This document shows, piece by piece, positions 22,901 through 32,665 of a stretch of DNA of 64,000 nt. How positions within the stretch are numbered: position 1 is the first letter of the stretch; the number at the start of each line of letters is the position of its first letter. The position numbers and the translations under genes were made by a program. The notes below the pieces were generated by a model, which ran no database searches, was not told where the DNA came from, and saw only the letters and a list, made by a program, of their open reading frames with translations. The DNA is from Luscinia megarhynchos (Eukaryota; Chordata; Aves; Passeriformes; Turdidae), in assembly GCA_034336665.1 (NCBI GenBank), contig CM067591.1:248001-312000 (forward strand), written 5' to 3'.

Positions 22901-24204
22901 GTGCTTTGCCCAGGAGCTGCTGAACCTTTTCCTGCTCTGTCCACACCCTTGGTCCCACCACTGTCCCAACCCTCCCAGGCCAAATTCCAGCTCTGGCAGG
23001 GCTGAAGCCGTGTCCTCACACTGTCCTTCCCTTCCAGCATGGAGCAGCCCATTCCCACCGTCATCAGCGCCGTGCACTCCCGGACCAGGCCCCGTAAGTG
23101 ATCCCTCTGAGCCAGGAGCTGCGGGAGGCTGCCAGGGCTGTGACCTTGTCCCCTCCCCAGTTTCTGGCAGGATTTTAACCTTGTCCCCCTCCCCAGTTTC
23201 TGGCAGGGCTGTAACCTTGCTCTCTCCCCAGTTTCTGGCAGGGCTATAACCTTGTCCCTTCCCCAGTTTCTGACAGGATTTTAACCTTGTCCCCTTCCCC
23301 CAGTTTCTGACAGGGATTTTAACCTTGTCCCCTCCCCCAGTTTCTGGCAGGGCTATAACCTTGTCCCCTCCCCAGTTTCTGGCAGGGTTGTGACCTTGTC
23401 CCTCCCCCAGTTTCTGGCAGGGTTGTGACCTTGTCCCCTCCCCAGTTTCTGGCAGGGCTATAACCTTGTCCCCTCCCCAGTTTCTGGCAGGGCTGTGACC
23501 TTGTCCCCTCCCCCAGTTTCTGGCAGGATTTTAATCTTGTCCCCTCCCCAGTTTCTGGCAGGGCTGTAACCTTGTCCCCTCCCCAGTTTCTGTCAGGATT
23601 TTAACCTTGTCCCCCTCCCCAGTTTCTGCCAGGATTTTAACCTTGTCCCCCTCCCCAGTTTCTGCCAGGATTTTAACCTTGTCCCCCTCCCCAGTTTCTG
23701 CCAGGATTTTGACCTTGTCCCCCTCCCCAGTTTCTGCCAGGATTTTAACCTTGCTCTCTCCCCAGTTTCTGGCAGGATTTTAACCTTGTTCTCTCCCCAG
23801 TTTCTGGCAGGATTTTAACCTTGTCCCCTCCCCAGTTTCTGGCAGGATTTTAACCTTGTCCCTCCCCCAGTTTCTGGCAGGGCTGTAACCTTGCTCTCTT
23901 CCCAGTTTCTGCCAGGATTTTAACCTTGTCCCCTCCCCAGTTTGTGGCAGGATTTTAACCTTGTCCCCCTCCCCAGTTTCTGGCAGGATTTTAACCTTGT
24001 CCCCTCCCCAGTTTCTGGCAGGATTTTAACCTTGTCCCCCTCCCCAGTTTCTGCCAGGGCTGTAACCTTGCTCTCCTCCCCAGTTTCTGGCAGGATTTTA
24101 CCCTTGCTCTCTCCCCAGTTTCTGCCAGCACCCTGCGCAGCTCCCGGCTCTTCTCGGCGCCCAGCAGAGCCCAGGAGGCGCCGGGCACGGGGCAGTGCTC
24201 CTAG
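13599..24204 (+). CDS. KRT80: Type II keratin, KRT80-like, complete nine-exon gene
   Basis: Nine exons join in phase to 460 codons: 13599-13955, 16805-17019, 17707-17767, 18838-18933, 20712-20876, 21741-21866, 22394-22614, 23038-23093, 24119-24204. Internal exon lengths (215, 61, 96, 165, 126, 221 bp) are the classic type II keratin set, and every junction is GT-AG. Residues about 1-98 are a head rich in Gly, Ser and Pro, about 102-412 the coiled-coil rod, and the rest a short tail. The rod starts with a helix-initiation motif ([11 protein letters not shown] then [11 protein letters not shown]) and ends with the termination motif ([18 protein letters not shown]). Assignment to KRT80 rests on rod stretches such as YEDEI..MEFTF.ELKK, HRTELE.KLK and KTIYEQEL, and on a short tail without glycine loops. 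Family knowledge: type II keratins pair with a type I partner in epithelial filaments; KRT80 sits near desmosomal margins. The 460 aa length is close to the roughly 450 aa of mammalian KRT80. Another basic keratin is less likely. Confidence 0.88.
14915..15060. repeat. GGGACAGGGACACCCCCTGGG repeat, KRT80 intron 1
   Basis: Four to five imperfect units of about 30 bp. A shorter GGGAACTCATCC repeat lies at about 14308-14370 in the same intron. Confidence 0.75.
15535..15598 (-). mobile_element. CR1 LINE 3' end (reverse), KRT80 intron 1
   Basis: GGCATGGTTTGGGTCAGGAG and GGACCTTAAGGATCATCCAG are the reverse complement of the CR1 terminus. Confidence 0.8.
16575..16648 (+). mobile_element. CR1 LINE 3' end, KRT80 intron 1
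   Basis: GATCTTTAAGGTCCCTTCCA followed by ACCCAAACCATTCCATGATT is the CR1 3' terminus in sense orientation. Confidence 0.85.
16805..17019 (+). CDS. KRT80: KRT80 exon 2: coil 1A end, linker L1, coil 1B start
   Basis: The acceptor is TCCTGTAG. It encodes residues 120-190 plus two bases of Lys191. SLEQQNKVL is the conserved helix-initiation core. The donor is AGCAA|GTAGGT, and a TGTCC-rich minisatellite begins within ten bases of it. Confidence 0.88.
17026..17225. repeat. TGTCC-rich minisatellite, KRT80 intron 2
   Basis: Repeats of TGTCCATTGTCTGTCCAG and TGTCCATCCCTGTCC start immediately after the exon 2 donor. Confidence 0.85.
17229..17655. repeat. GGGACAGACT / long-period repeat, KRT80 intron 2
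   Basis: Ten-base units (ACTGGGACAG, ACTGGGACAC) sit inside a longer unit of roughly 100 bp that includes CAGCTCTGCTGCGCTGGGC. At least three long copies are visible. Confidence 0.8.
17707..17767 (+). CDS. KRT80: KRT80 exon 3: coil 1B
   Basis: This is a 61-bp exon, the invariant length for type II keratin exon 3. It completes Lys191 and adds [20 protein letters not shown]. The acceptor is CCCTGCAG and the donor AAG|GTCAGG. Confidence 0.88.
17955..18235. repeat. CATCCCCATCCCTGCA minisatellite, KRT80 intron 3
   Basis: About seven to eight copies of a roughly 37-bp unit combining CATCCCCATCCCTGCA with CTGGGGCTCCCTGGTCAGA. Confidence 0.8.
18838..18933 (+). CDS. KRT80: KRT80 exon 4: coil 1B
   Basis: This 96-bp exon has phase 0 at both ends and encodes residues 212-243, including [20 protein letters not shown] and ending TIYEQ. 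The donor is CAG|GTGGGA. Confidence 0.9.
20195..20345 (+). mobile_element. CR1 LINE fragment, KRT80 intron 4
   Basis: The stretch GGTTGGATATTAGGGAAAA and, further on, CTGCCCAGGGCAGGGCTGGA, then GGAATGTGTGGATGTGGCA are characteristic of the avian CR1 3' region in sense orientation. Confidence 0.75.
20712..20876 (+). CDS. KRT80: KRT80 exon 5: linker L12 and coil 2 start
   Basis: This 165-bp exon encodes residues 244-298 ([19 protein letters not shown]... then [20 protein letters not shown]). The RAQYE..A.RS.EEAE motif is standard for coil 2A of type II keratins. The donor is AAG|GTACCG, followed by a GGGACAGGGCA-type minisatellite. Confidence 0.9.
20898..21022. repeat. GGGACAGGGCA minisatellite, KRT80 intron 5
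   Basis: An 11-bp unit repeated about eleven times, starting about 20 bases after the exon 5 donor. Confidence 0.85.
21741..21866 (+). CDS. KRT80: KRT80 exon 6: coil 2
   Basis: This 126-bp exon encodes residues 299-340, with [17 protein letters not shown] as the recognisable keratin stretch. The acceptor is CTCCCCACAG and the donor CCAG|GTGAGT. The donor is the first unit of the tandem array that fills the next intron. Confidence 0.9.
21864..22362. repeat. Intron 6 minisatellite made of 5' splice-site copies
   Basis: Units of about 24-35 bp read CAGGTGAGTGCTGGG plus variable spacer (GGGAAACAGGA, or ATAGCAGCA). The first unit is the real exon 6 donor CCAG|GTGAGTG. Later units drift to CAGGTGTGTG, which weakens the donor core. 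Confidence 0.9.
22394..22614 (+). CDS. KRT80: KRT80 exon 7: coil 2B and helix termination motif
   Basis: This 221-bp exon encodes residues 341-413 plus two bases of Ser414. It carries the most conserved block of intermediate filaments, [20 protein letters not shown] followed by KLMEGEEN. The donor is AACAG|GTGAGC. Confidence 0.92.
23038..23093 (+). CDS. KRT80: KRT80 exon 8: tail
   Basis: This 56-bp exon encodes [19 protein letters not shown]. The VISAVHSR stretch resembles the start of the mammalian KRT80 tail. The acceptor is CTTCCAG and the donor CCC|GTAAGTG. The following intron is almost wholly tandem repeat. Confidence 0.78.
23130..24118. repeat. Intron 8 minisatellite made of 3' splice-site copies
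   Basis: About 27 copies of a roughly 36-bp unit: CCCAGTTTCTGGCAGG, then ATTTTAACC (or CTGTAACC), then TTGTCCCCTC. Each unit carries a pyrimidine tract, CAG and TTTCTG, exactly the junction used by exon 9. The array fills the intron from just after the exon 8 donor to the exon 9 acceptor. Confidence 0.92.
24119..24204 (+). CDS. KRT80: KRT80 exon 9: tail end and stop
   Basis: It completes Leu433 and adds [19 protein letters not shown] and a nine-residue end before TAG at 24202. SR.GLSKAPSR in mammalian KRT80 aligns with [10 protein letters not shown] here. The acceptor CTCCCCAG|TTTCTG is the last of about 27 near-identical copies in the intron, so the exact acceptor used cannot be proven from sequence. 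Only this copy leads directly into the tail frame. Confidence 0.72.
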
Positions 24205-24784
24205 GAGAAGGGATGGACACGGATCCCAGGCTCCTGGGGAGCTCCTCCTCCTCAACTCCAGCCCTCTCCCAAGGCGTGAAGGATGAGATCCTGTCCAGGC
24301 TGTCCCGTGTCTTTCCACCATTCCAGTTCAGCTCCATTCCCAGTCGCAGGAACCATCCCCTCCACCTTCCTCTCCAGGATTTTAGGGACGCTCCCATTCC
24401 CTGCACCTCCTCTCCAGCTCCCCCTTCCCAGGGGATTTGCAGTCACCCCTTGGAATGTTCCCAGCAGTGTCCCCAGCCCAGTTTCAGCAGCTGCCATTGG
24501 TCCCTTCACTGGTGTTGCCAAACCCTTTCCCTGCTCTGGGGGTGATCCTGAGGATCCAAGGAAAGCACCGTCCAGGTTTCCACACTGCAGGAGAGGGAGG
24601 AAAGCAACCCCAGGGATGGATTTGTCACCTCGACTAATGGATCTGGTGACACTCTGGGGCACCCTTGGCCACCTCAGGGTATTTCCCTGCCTAAAATGCC
24701 TCACAAGTCTTGAATTCCATAATTCCTCCACACAGCAGTTTCAGCTCCTAAAATCGGGGTATTGGTTCCTATTTGACTGCACTG

Positions 24785-25065
24785 GGAACAGTCCAGTTTG
24801 GGCTGGGAGGGACCTCAGAGCCCATCCCACCCCTGCCATGGCAGGGACACCTTCCACAGGCTGCTCCAAAATCCATCCAGCCTGGCCTTGGGCACTGCCA
24901 GGGATCCAGGGGCAGCCACAGCTGCTCTGGGAATCCATTCCAGGGCATCCCCACCCTCACAGGGAAAAATTTCCTTCCTAAAATCAAATCCAAATCTTCC
25001 CTCTTTCAGCCTAAAGCTGGAAAACTCCCTTGCCTTTGTATTTATTGCCCTCAGCTTGTACCTGG
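24785..25065 (-). mobile_element. CR1 LINE fragment in the KRT80 3' UTR
   Basis: The sequence reads GGGCTGGGAGGGACCTCAGA, then CAGCCTGGCCTTGGGCACTG, then CCCTCACAGGGAAAAATTTC. This is the antisense order of a CR1 3' region, about 280 bp. Confidence 0.85.
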
Positions 25066-25293
25066 CCCAGCCGCCCCCATTGGCCAATCCTGATGCTGCA
25101 GAGTTCCCAGAGCAGCCCTGGCAGTGCCACAGGTGGGGGATTCTGTGGCCTCTCCCAGCCTCACCCAGGCTCCTGCAGCATTTCCCCTCCTGGCTCCAGC
25201 CCTGCCACTCAGCCCCCCCAGTCCCCAGGTCCCCCTCCCCACACTCCTCTAGGGTAGGCAGCACAGCTCTGGCTCGCTGGGTTGGGCTGTTCC

Positions 25294-25299
25294 AATAAA
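25294..25299 (+). promoter_or_regulatory. KRT80: Poly(A) signal AATAAA for KRT80
   Basis: A canonical hexamer lies 1.1 kb after the KRT80 stop, followed at about 25318-25340 by a GT/T-rich stretch (TGTCCTGTGCTTTGTTTTC) that fits a downstream element. Confidence 0.7.
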
Positions 25300-25315
25300 G
25301 TTCTGTCACTCACAA

Positions 25316-26837
25316 TCTGTCCTGTGCTTTGTTTTCTCCCAGCTTCCCTCCCCAGGCACCTGGAGCAGCAGCTCTGCCCAGCAGGACTCACCTGGGGGCT
25401 CTGGCCGAGACTGGCAGCCGGGGGAGGCTGGAATTGCTTCCCAGGGCTGGGCTGGGGCACTTCCCTGGGGTGCAGCACGGGGTGCAGGATCCCGGGCACG
25501 GGGACCCGTTTTGGGAGTGAGGGGAGCACCCTCAGCCCGGCTCAGCTTCCCCTCCCCGAGGGCAGTTCCCACACCCGGAGATTTGGGATTTTGGCACTTT
25601 CCTGGGCTCAGGTCCCCGCTCTGGGACACGGAGGGACAGAGCCAGGCCAGCATTCCCCTGTCCCGCTGCTGCCAGCCCCCATTCCACGGAGGGAGCAGGG
25701 ATGGCTCCATCCCGAATTCCTGCCCCCCCCAACGGGAGCTCAGCTCTGCCTGGGATGATCCTGCCCCCTCCTCCCTCCCTCCCTCCCTCTTTAGGGCCCA
25801 GCCTCCTCCTCGGGGCAAATTCCCATTGCTGTTCTCATCCCCGAGTCACAACCAGCCCGATCCCAGCTGTGAATTCCCCGGGGAATTGCTGCATCACCAG
25901 CTCTGAACCCAGAAATAATCCCTATCCCAGCCCCTCAGAAAAGGTGCTGGCTGCACCCCCGTGCTGTCCAGACCAGCGCTGACAATCCAGAATAATGGAT
26001 AATGTCAGCCCAAGACGTGCATCAGATTCACCTTATTTTAGAGATAAAATGGAAAAAAAAGAAAAAAGGGGTGAAACAGAGGAGGATGCAGCAGTGAAGG
26101 GCAGCCCCAGGATTGTGATGTCCCTGTTTTGGCTCAAAATGCCACAAAATCCCACCTGGCTGCTTCCTAAGAGTTCCTAAGAACTCAAAGGATCCTGGGT
26201 TTGGGCAGGGGTGGAAAAGCTCGGGTTTCACGGAAAAAGGGAAGTTGTGTGATGGCTGGAAGGTGCTTTGGGGGTTGAGGCATCGCTCACCCTCTCAGAT
26301 CCATGCAAAAAAGGATCAGGGCCTGAGGATTGCTGGGAAAACCAGGGTTAGGGAGGGTAATTAACTAATGAACGGGAATAAACGGGATAATTAACAGCAC
26401 TCCCCCATTTAATGGTGATTTATGGCCACGTGCACCGATCCCCTGCAGTCAGTAGCCCCTGGGGAGCCGGGGCACATTCCCGGGGGATTTGGGAGCTGCT
26501 GGGGGATCTGTGGGATCAAGGGAAGTTTATCTTATCCCCCTTATCTGCCAGGCCGGGCAGGAATCCCGGCACAGCCTCCGAACCCCCCCGGGGCTGGGGG
26601 CGCGGCGGGGGCGGGTCGCGGGGCTGCTGCGGGGATTTGGGGATTTGGGGATTTGGGGGAATCAGCGCCCGGGATCCGCGCACCTGGAGCGGCAGGAGCG
26701 AGCCCCGGGCTCCCTCTGCCGGGCAGGTGAGGCCGCTGCAGCCGCCCCAACCCCCCGGCAATCCCCGGCCTCCTGCCGCAGAGCCGGCCTGAAGAAAGGG
26801 AAACGGCTCCCGGGGAGCGGGGCGAGGAGGGGACCCC
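25316..26837. other. Intergenic between KRT80 and the 26.8-kb array
   Basis: Unique sequence turning CpG-rich at about 26570-26830. No recognisable exon. Confidence 0.5.
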
Positions 26838-27335
26838 AAAGGGACCCCAAAGGATCCAAAGGGGGCCCCAAAGGGACCCTAAAGGGACCCTAAAGGGAAC
26901 CATAAACGGGGATCATAAAGGATCCTAAAGGGGAATCCTAAAGGACCCCAAAGGGAATCGATCCTAAAGGGGGAACCTAAAGGGGATCCTAAAGGGGGAA
27001 CTTAAGGGAAATCCTAAATGGAATCCTAAAGGGGACCCTAAAGCGGAATCCTAAAGGATCCTAAAGGGGGAACCTAATGGAAATCCTAAAGGGGGAACAT
27101 AAAGAGGATCATAAAAGGAAACCCTAAAGGGGGAAACATAAAGGGGGAACCTAAAGGGGGAACCTAAAGGGGAATCCTAAAGGGGGAACCTAAAGGGGGA
27201 ACCTAAAGGGGATCCTAAAGGGGATCCTAAAGGGGGATCCCTAAAGGGGGATCCCTAAAGAGGGAACCTAAGGGAAATCCTAAAGGGCATCCCTAAAGGA
27301 GGATCCCAGAGGGGGAACCTAAAGGGGGAAGGTAA
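26838..27335. repeat. CCTAAAGGGGGAA / GATCCTAAAGGGG minisatellite
   Basis: About 33 units of 13-17 bp combining AAAGGGGGAACCT and AAAGGGGATCCT. Confidence 0.9.
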
Positions 27336-28339
27336 GGGGGACCCTCAGGGGGCTCCTGCTGCCCGTGGCTCTGTGATCCCAAAGGGTGTTTCTCATCCTC
27401 CGGAGCTCCCAGGAACGGCTGCTGGACCCAGCCCGGCTGTCCAGAGCTCCCAGGGCTGTGCCCCCACACCTGGAATCACTCGGGAAGGTGAGGAGCTCAC
27501 CCCCACCTGACCCCGCCTGGGCAGGGGCAGGGTCTGACCCCTCCCTGGGGCTGGGTAACCCAGTCCCTCTCTGAAACATCCCTGGATCTTCCTGGCCCCA
27601 CGTCTGTATCTTCTGAGGGCCAAACCCCCAAAACCTCTTCAGCAGGGAGCAAACCCCCTTCCCATGTCCATCCCTGCTCCCCAGCCAGCAGCTGGGACCC
27701 TCCTGCTCCTTCTCCCACCTCTCCCTCCCCCCCGGGGACTCAGGGATGCGCTCCAGCTCTGGGGGCAGCCAGGCCTGTCCCAGTCCCTCCCAGCGCACAG
27801 AGCCTGGAGAAACCCAGCTCCAGCCGGGAGCCAGGGCCAGCCCCGGGGATGGATGTGTGGGAGGGGAGGTGGGAGCACCCCGGGCTGGGAACGACGGCCT
27901 GGGGCTGCCCTGCAGCTGCAAACCCCCCGGGGGGCGCGGGAGGACTGTGCGCAGGGGGAAGGGGCTCATCCCACACTCGGCCATCGGGAGAAGGACTCCC
28001 CCACCGCGGGGAGAGGACGAGGGCTGGATTTCCCTCTCCTGCGCCGTCCTGGCCCAAACCGTGCCTCAGTTTCCCGGTTTTTTCACCCGCAGCCCCGGGG
28101 AGGATGGAATTCAGGGGGATCGCTTTCCTTTTGCTGATGAAACGCTCCAGGGCAGGGCAGGGGTTTGTCCGTGTCCCCCTCCCCAGGCTCGAGGAACCCC
28201 CAGCCCCACCCTGGCTGCCCAAACCCCTCCGGGAGCCCCAAACGCCCGGGCTGGCTGCAAACACACGCCTGGATTGTGTCCAGGGAGGGAGGGCGAGGAG
28301 GGAGCCCGGCCCCATCAGCCCATCCCGGGGAGCGGCTGC

Positions 28340-28410
28340 CGCTGCTCTGTGCCCGTATAAGGCCAGGAACGGCAGCACCTGAGCCCGGCCCCGCCCAGGT
28401 GAGCTCAGCT
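28340..28410 (+). promoter_or_regulatory. Possible TATA promoter with adjacent splice donor
   Basis: CCCGTATAAGGCCAGGAACG is followed about 40 bases later by CCCAG|GTGAGC in a CpG-rich stretch. This spacing fits a short non-coding first exon, but no downstream exon was found. Confidence 0.2.
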
Positions 28411-28611
28411 CGCCCCGCAGCCCCTCCCCACCCGGCACGGACCGGACTCGTGTGCGCCGGGAATTCCGCCCTGGGGGCGGCGGCCCCAGAGACCCCGGGG
28501 TGGCCGCGGTGGCTCCTTCCCCTCCCCCGTTCCCAGCCATTCTCCCTCCCCGCGGGAGGTGAACAGTTCCCCCTGTGTCCTGCGGCCATCCCAGTGCTGG
28601 GATTCAGCCCC

Positions 28612-28985
28612 TGAGCCCGGCTGGGATCGGGATTCATTGCCCTAAACCCAGCTGGGATCGGGATTCACCTCCCTGAGCCCACCTGGGTCTGGGATTCATC
28701 CCCCTAAACCCGGCTGGGATTGGGATTCACTGTCCTAAACCCGGCTGGGATCGGGATTCACCGCCCTAAACCCGGCTGGGAACGAGATTCACTGCCCTAA
28801 ACCCAGCTGGGATCGGGATTCACCCCCTGAGCCCACCTGGGTCTGGGATTCACCCCCCTAAACCCGCCTCGGATTGGGATTCACCTCCCTAAACCCAGCT
28901 GGGAACGAGATTCACTGCCCTAAACCCGGCTGGGAACGAGATTCACCGCCCTGAACCCGGCTGGGTTTGGGATTCATCCCCCCAG
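28612..28985. repeat. CCCTAAACCCGGCTGGGATC minisatellite
   Basis: About 12 copies of a 29-31 bp unit (GGGATTCACTGCCCTAAACC, CGGCTGGGATC). Each unit includes CCCTAAACCC, one step from the telomeric CCCTAA motif. Confidence 0.9.
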
Positions 28986-29067
28986 ACCCGCCAGAACCAG
29001 TGAAAAGGCGGCCCTGAGGTGGCACCAGGCTGGGGGACACTCGAACCCTGTCCCTGTCCCTGTGTCC

Positions 29068-29805
29068 CTGGATGGGTCTGGGGGCGCAGGGCTGTGCCGG
29101 GTCCCAAGGGTGGGTCTGGGGGCGCAGGGCTGTGCCGGGTCCCTGCTGGGTCTGGGGGCGACAGGGCTGTGCCGGGTCCCTGCTGGGGTCTGGGGGCGCA
29201 GGGCTGTGCCCAAGGGTGGGTCTGGGGGGCTGTGTCTGTGCCGGGTCCCTGCTGGGTCTGGGGGGCGCAGGGCTGTGCCCAAGGGTGGGTCTGGGGGCGC
29301 AGGGGCTGTGCCCAAGGGTGGGTCTGGGGGCGCAGGGCTGTGCCGGGTCCCTGCAGGGGTCTGGGGGCAGGGCTGTGCCCAAGGGTGGGTCTGGGGGGCC
29401 CAGGGCTGTGCCGGGTCCCTGGTGGGTCTGGGGGGCGCAGGGCTGTGTCCCTGCTGGGTCTGGGGGGCGCAGGGCTGTGCCGGGTCCCTAAGGGTGGGTC
29501 TGGGGGCTGTGTCTGTGCCGGTCCCTGGTGGGTCTGAAGTGCGCAGGGCTGTGTCCCTGGTGGGTCGGGGGGCTGTGTCTGTGTCCCTGCTGGGTCTGGG
29601 GGCGCCAGGGCTGTGCCGGGTCCCTGCAGGGGTCTGGGGGCTGTGTCTGTGTCCCTGGTGGGTCGCGCGTGCTGGGGTCTGGGGGGCTGTGCCCGGTGTC
29701 CCTGGGTGGGTCTGGGGGGCGTAGGCTGTGTCCCTGCTGGGTCTGGGGGCTGTGCCGGGTCCCTGCTGGGTCTGGGGGCTGTGCCTGTGCCGGGTCCCTG
29801 CAGGG
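29068..29805. repeat. GGGTCTGGGGGCGCAGGGCTG minisatellite
   Basis: About 21 copies of a roughly 35-bp unit (GGTCTGGGGGCGCAGGGCTG, TGCCGGGTCCCTGCTG), strongly G-rich on the plus strand. Confidence 0.92.
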
Positions 29806-31479
29806 ACAGCAGCACGGAGCCGCAGCTCCGCAGCTCGCGGGGGCCGCTCCCGGCACAGCCCCGGGCGCCACGCCAGGAATTCTCCGCGGGACGGAGCTGA
29901 GCCGCTCCTGCCGGGACCTGCCGCGCTTGCGAGGCTCGGGCACACCCCGAAATTCAGCGCTGCGGAAAAAAAACCCTCCGCAGCTGGGCGGGGGCGGGGA
30001 GCGCTGAGGAGGAACCCCGGGTGAGTCACTGACGCAGGGGCGGGGCGGGGGTCGGGCCGGGCAGCCCCTCTGCCCCGGGCCCAGCTGGGACCAGCGCAGC
30101 CCCCTGCCCACCCTGCCAGGCTGGAACCGGCGTTTAACCCTTTCCTCCGCTCTGGAATGTCCTTCCCGTCCCCTGCCCCGGGACCACCACAGTCCGGGGG
30201 GTTGCAGCTGCTCCAAGCACCCCCCAACACCCACCTTTACCTGCCTCACAACCAGCCCAGCCCCAAATCTCTGTCCCGAGCTGTGCAAGCCCAGCGCAGC
30301 AGCAGGAGCGGCCCCTGCCCACGGGGAGCAGGGGTGACAAACACCTGGAGCTCGTTCCGTGCCACGGGGCTGTCACCGCTCTGGGCAGGAGGGAGGGGGA
30401 TGGAGAGCCCGGCACTGGCACAAGGAGCCTTTGGGGTTTGGGGTTGTTACAGATAAAACCGAGATCAGAATCGTGAGTGGGGGTCAGAGAGCCCCAGCTC
30501 AGTGCCCTGAGCCCCTGGGGACTGACCCCCTGCCCCAAATGGGAAATCCAGGATTCCCTCAGCGTGACCCACCTGCACCAGCTCATCCCCCACGTCCCCA
30601 GCGCCGGCACCAGTCCGGCCCCAGTTCCTGCAGGGGGGCGAGCTCATGGAATCCCAGCTGCTCTCCTGGTTCAAACCGACAATGGAAAACCCTCAAAAGC
30701 TGGGACCCCAACCCAGGCTAAAGCAGGGGAAATAAATCCAGATCTCTGGAGCACAAAACACTCAAAAAATCCCAGAGTTCATCTGGCCTTGGGTTTGCCC
30801 TGGGGAATGTGAAATTCAGCAGCATGAGACATTTCCCCTCTTCAGGTGGGAATGTCCTTCCCATCCTCTCCCACCCCCTGCCCTGGACCCAGAGAGCTGC
30901 TCCCAAATTTGGCTCCTCGGGCACCTCGGTGGCCCTGGGCTGCTTTGGATCTGCCAGGGGAACAGGAAACTCCTGTGATCCAAGGGAGCCCCTGTGCAAT
31001 GAAGGGCTGCAGGGAAATGGGGCGCCCAGGACGGAGCAGGAATTGCCCTTTGGAGAGGGGCAGGAGCATTTGGGAGGGGCAGCTGACCCTGCCAGGGCAG
31101 AGTGTGAGCAGCAAACAGCAAAGCTGCTCCCAAATTTGGGTCCTCCAGCACCTCAGGGAGCCTGGTCTGGTCTGGATCTGCCGGGGAAGTCGCTCTGGGA
31201 ACAAAGGAGCACCAAAAATCCCCCGTCTGGAACGGGGGGCAGGGAAATGGGGTGCCCAGGGAAGCTGAGCAGTGCTGAGTGTGCTCCCCTCATGCCCAAC
31301 GCGAGGGACCAGCCCTGTCCGAGCTCCCAGCTGATTTTGGGGAGCAGCTGCAGCCCGGGGATGAGGCTGGGCTCCCTCCATCCCCGTTCCCGGCACGGCC
31401 CCACCCAGGGACAGGCCGGGACCCGAGCGGGACGGGACCCGCCCTGGCAGCGCCTCCCGCCTTGCTCAGCCCGGGCAGG
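29806..31479. other. Intergenic, GC-rich island then unique sequence
   Basis: 29806-30070 is CpG-rich with GGTGAGTCACTGACGC (an AP-1-like TGAGTCA). The rest is unique, including a block repeated at 30840-30930 and 31110-31200 (GAGCTGCTCCCAAATTTGG...). Confidence 0.45.
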
Positions 31480-32222
31480 AGAGGGGGGTCCCACCGGGGC
31501 TGGAATCCAGCACAAACCCCTCCAGGGGGATCCCACCGGGGCCGGAATCCAGCACAAAACCCTCCGGGGGATCCCACCGGGGCCGGAATCCAGCACAAAC
31601 CTCTCCAGGGGATCCCACCGGGGCCGGAATCCAGCACAAACCTCTCCAGGGGATCCCACCGGGGCCGGAATCCAGCACAAACCTCTCCAGGGGATCCCAC
31701 CGGGGCCAGAATCCAGCACAAACCGCCCCAGGGGATCCCACCGGGGCTGGAATCCAGCACAAACCGCCCCAGGGGATCCCACCGGGGCCAGAATCCAGCA
31801 CAAACCGCCCCAGGGGATCCCACCGGGGCTGGAATCCAGCACAAACCTCTCCAGGGGATCCCACCGGGGCTGGATTCCAGCACAAACCTCTCCAGGGGAT
31901 CCCACCGGGGCTGGAATCCAGCACAAACCCCTCCAGGGGGATCCCACCGGGGCTGGAATCCAGCACAAACCTCTCCGGGGGATCCCACCGGGGCTGGAAT
32001 CCAGCACAAACCGCCCCAGGGGATCCCACCGGGGCTGGAATCCAGCACAAACCGCCCCAGGGGATCCCACCGGGGCTGGAATCCAGCACAAACCTCTCCA
32101 GGGGGTCCCACCGGGGCTGGATTCCAGCACAAACCCCTGCGGGGGGTCCCACCGGGGCCAGAATCCAGCACAAACCTCTCCGGGGGATCCCTACCCGTGC
32201 TGGATTTCAGCACAAACCGCCC
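31480..32222. repeat. 41-bp minisatellite GGGATCCCACCGGGGCTGGAA
   Basis: About 18 units (GATCCCACCGGGGCTGGAAT, CCAGCACAAACCTCTCCAGG) of very even 40-42 bp length. Confidence 0.93.
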
Positions 32223-32420
32223 CAGGAGCTCAGCCCACCCCGAGGCGGGGCAGGAGCACCTCAGGGTCCCGAGTCTGGCTCTAGAAAGCGGCTGCAGCCC
32301 CTGCCCTGGATAAAAACCCCAGCCCACGGCTGCAAATTGCCCCTGCACCGCCTCCCCCCCCGTCCTGGGGAGGGACAGCATCCCGCTGCTTCCCAAGGGC
32401 TGAGCTGTTCCAGCAGGAAC

Positions 32421-32482
32421 GGCCCCAAATTCCCCCCAGCCCCAAATTCCCCCCAGCCCCAAATTCCCCCCAGCCCCAAATT
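32421..32482. repeat. GCCCCAAATTCCCCCCA short array
   Basis: Four copies of a 16-bp unit, nearly perfect. Confidence 0.85.
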
Positions 32483-32589
32483 CTCCCCCTGTGCTGGGAA
32501 AGGCCAGGGCAGCACAGGCACACTCGTGGTGCTCCTGAGACCCCCAGAATCCCCACGCCGAGGCAGGGCAGGCTCAGGACAAGCTGGGC

Positions 32590-32665
32590 CGTGGAGGTGG
32601 CAGGAATGGGATGGGTTTGAGGTCCTTTCCCACCCAAACCATCCTGAGATTCTGGGACTGATCCA
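32590..32665 (+). mobile_element. CR1 LINE 3' end, short
   Basis: GTTTGAGGTCCTTTCCCACC then CAAACCATCCTGAGATTCTG. Confidence 0.65.

Larger units (their letters stand above)
24205..25315 (+). other. KRT80: KRT80 3' untranslated region
   Basis: It runs from the stop codon to just past the poly(A) signal, about 1.1 kb. It contains a reverse-oriented CR1 fragment of about 280 bp, which would be part of the mRNA. Confidence 0.6.

Noticed and set aside
31480..32222. Evenly spaced repeats that could suggest a CRISPR array
   Set aside because: There are no unique spacers between repeats, the units are contiguous, and the genome is vertebrate.
31153..32462. Long frames rich in GGIPWRGLCWIPAPV
   Set aside because: These are translations of the 41-bp minisatellite on both strands; no gene structure.
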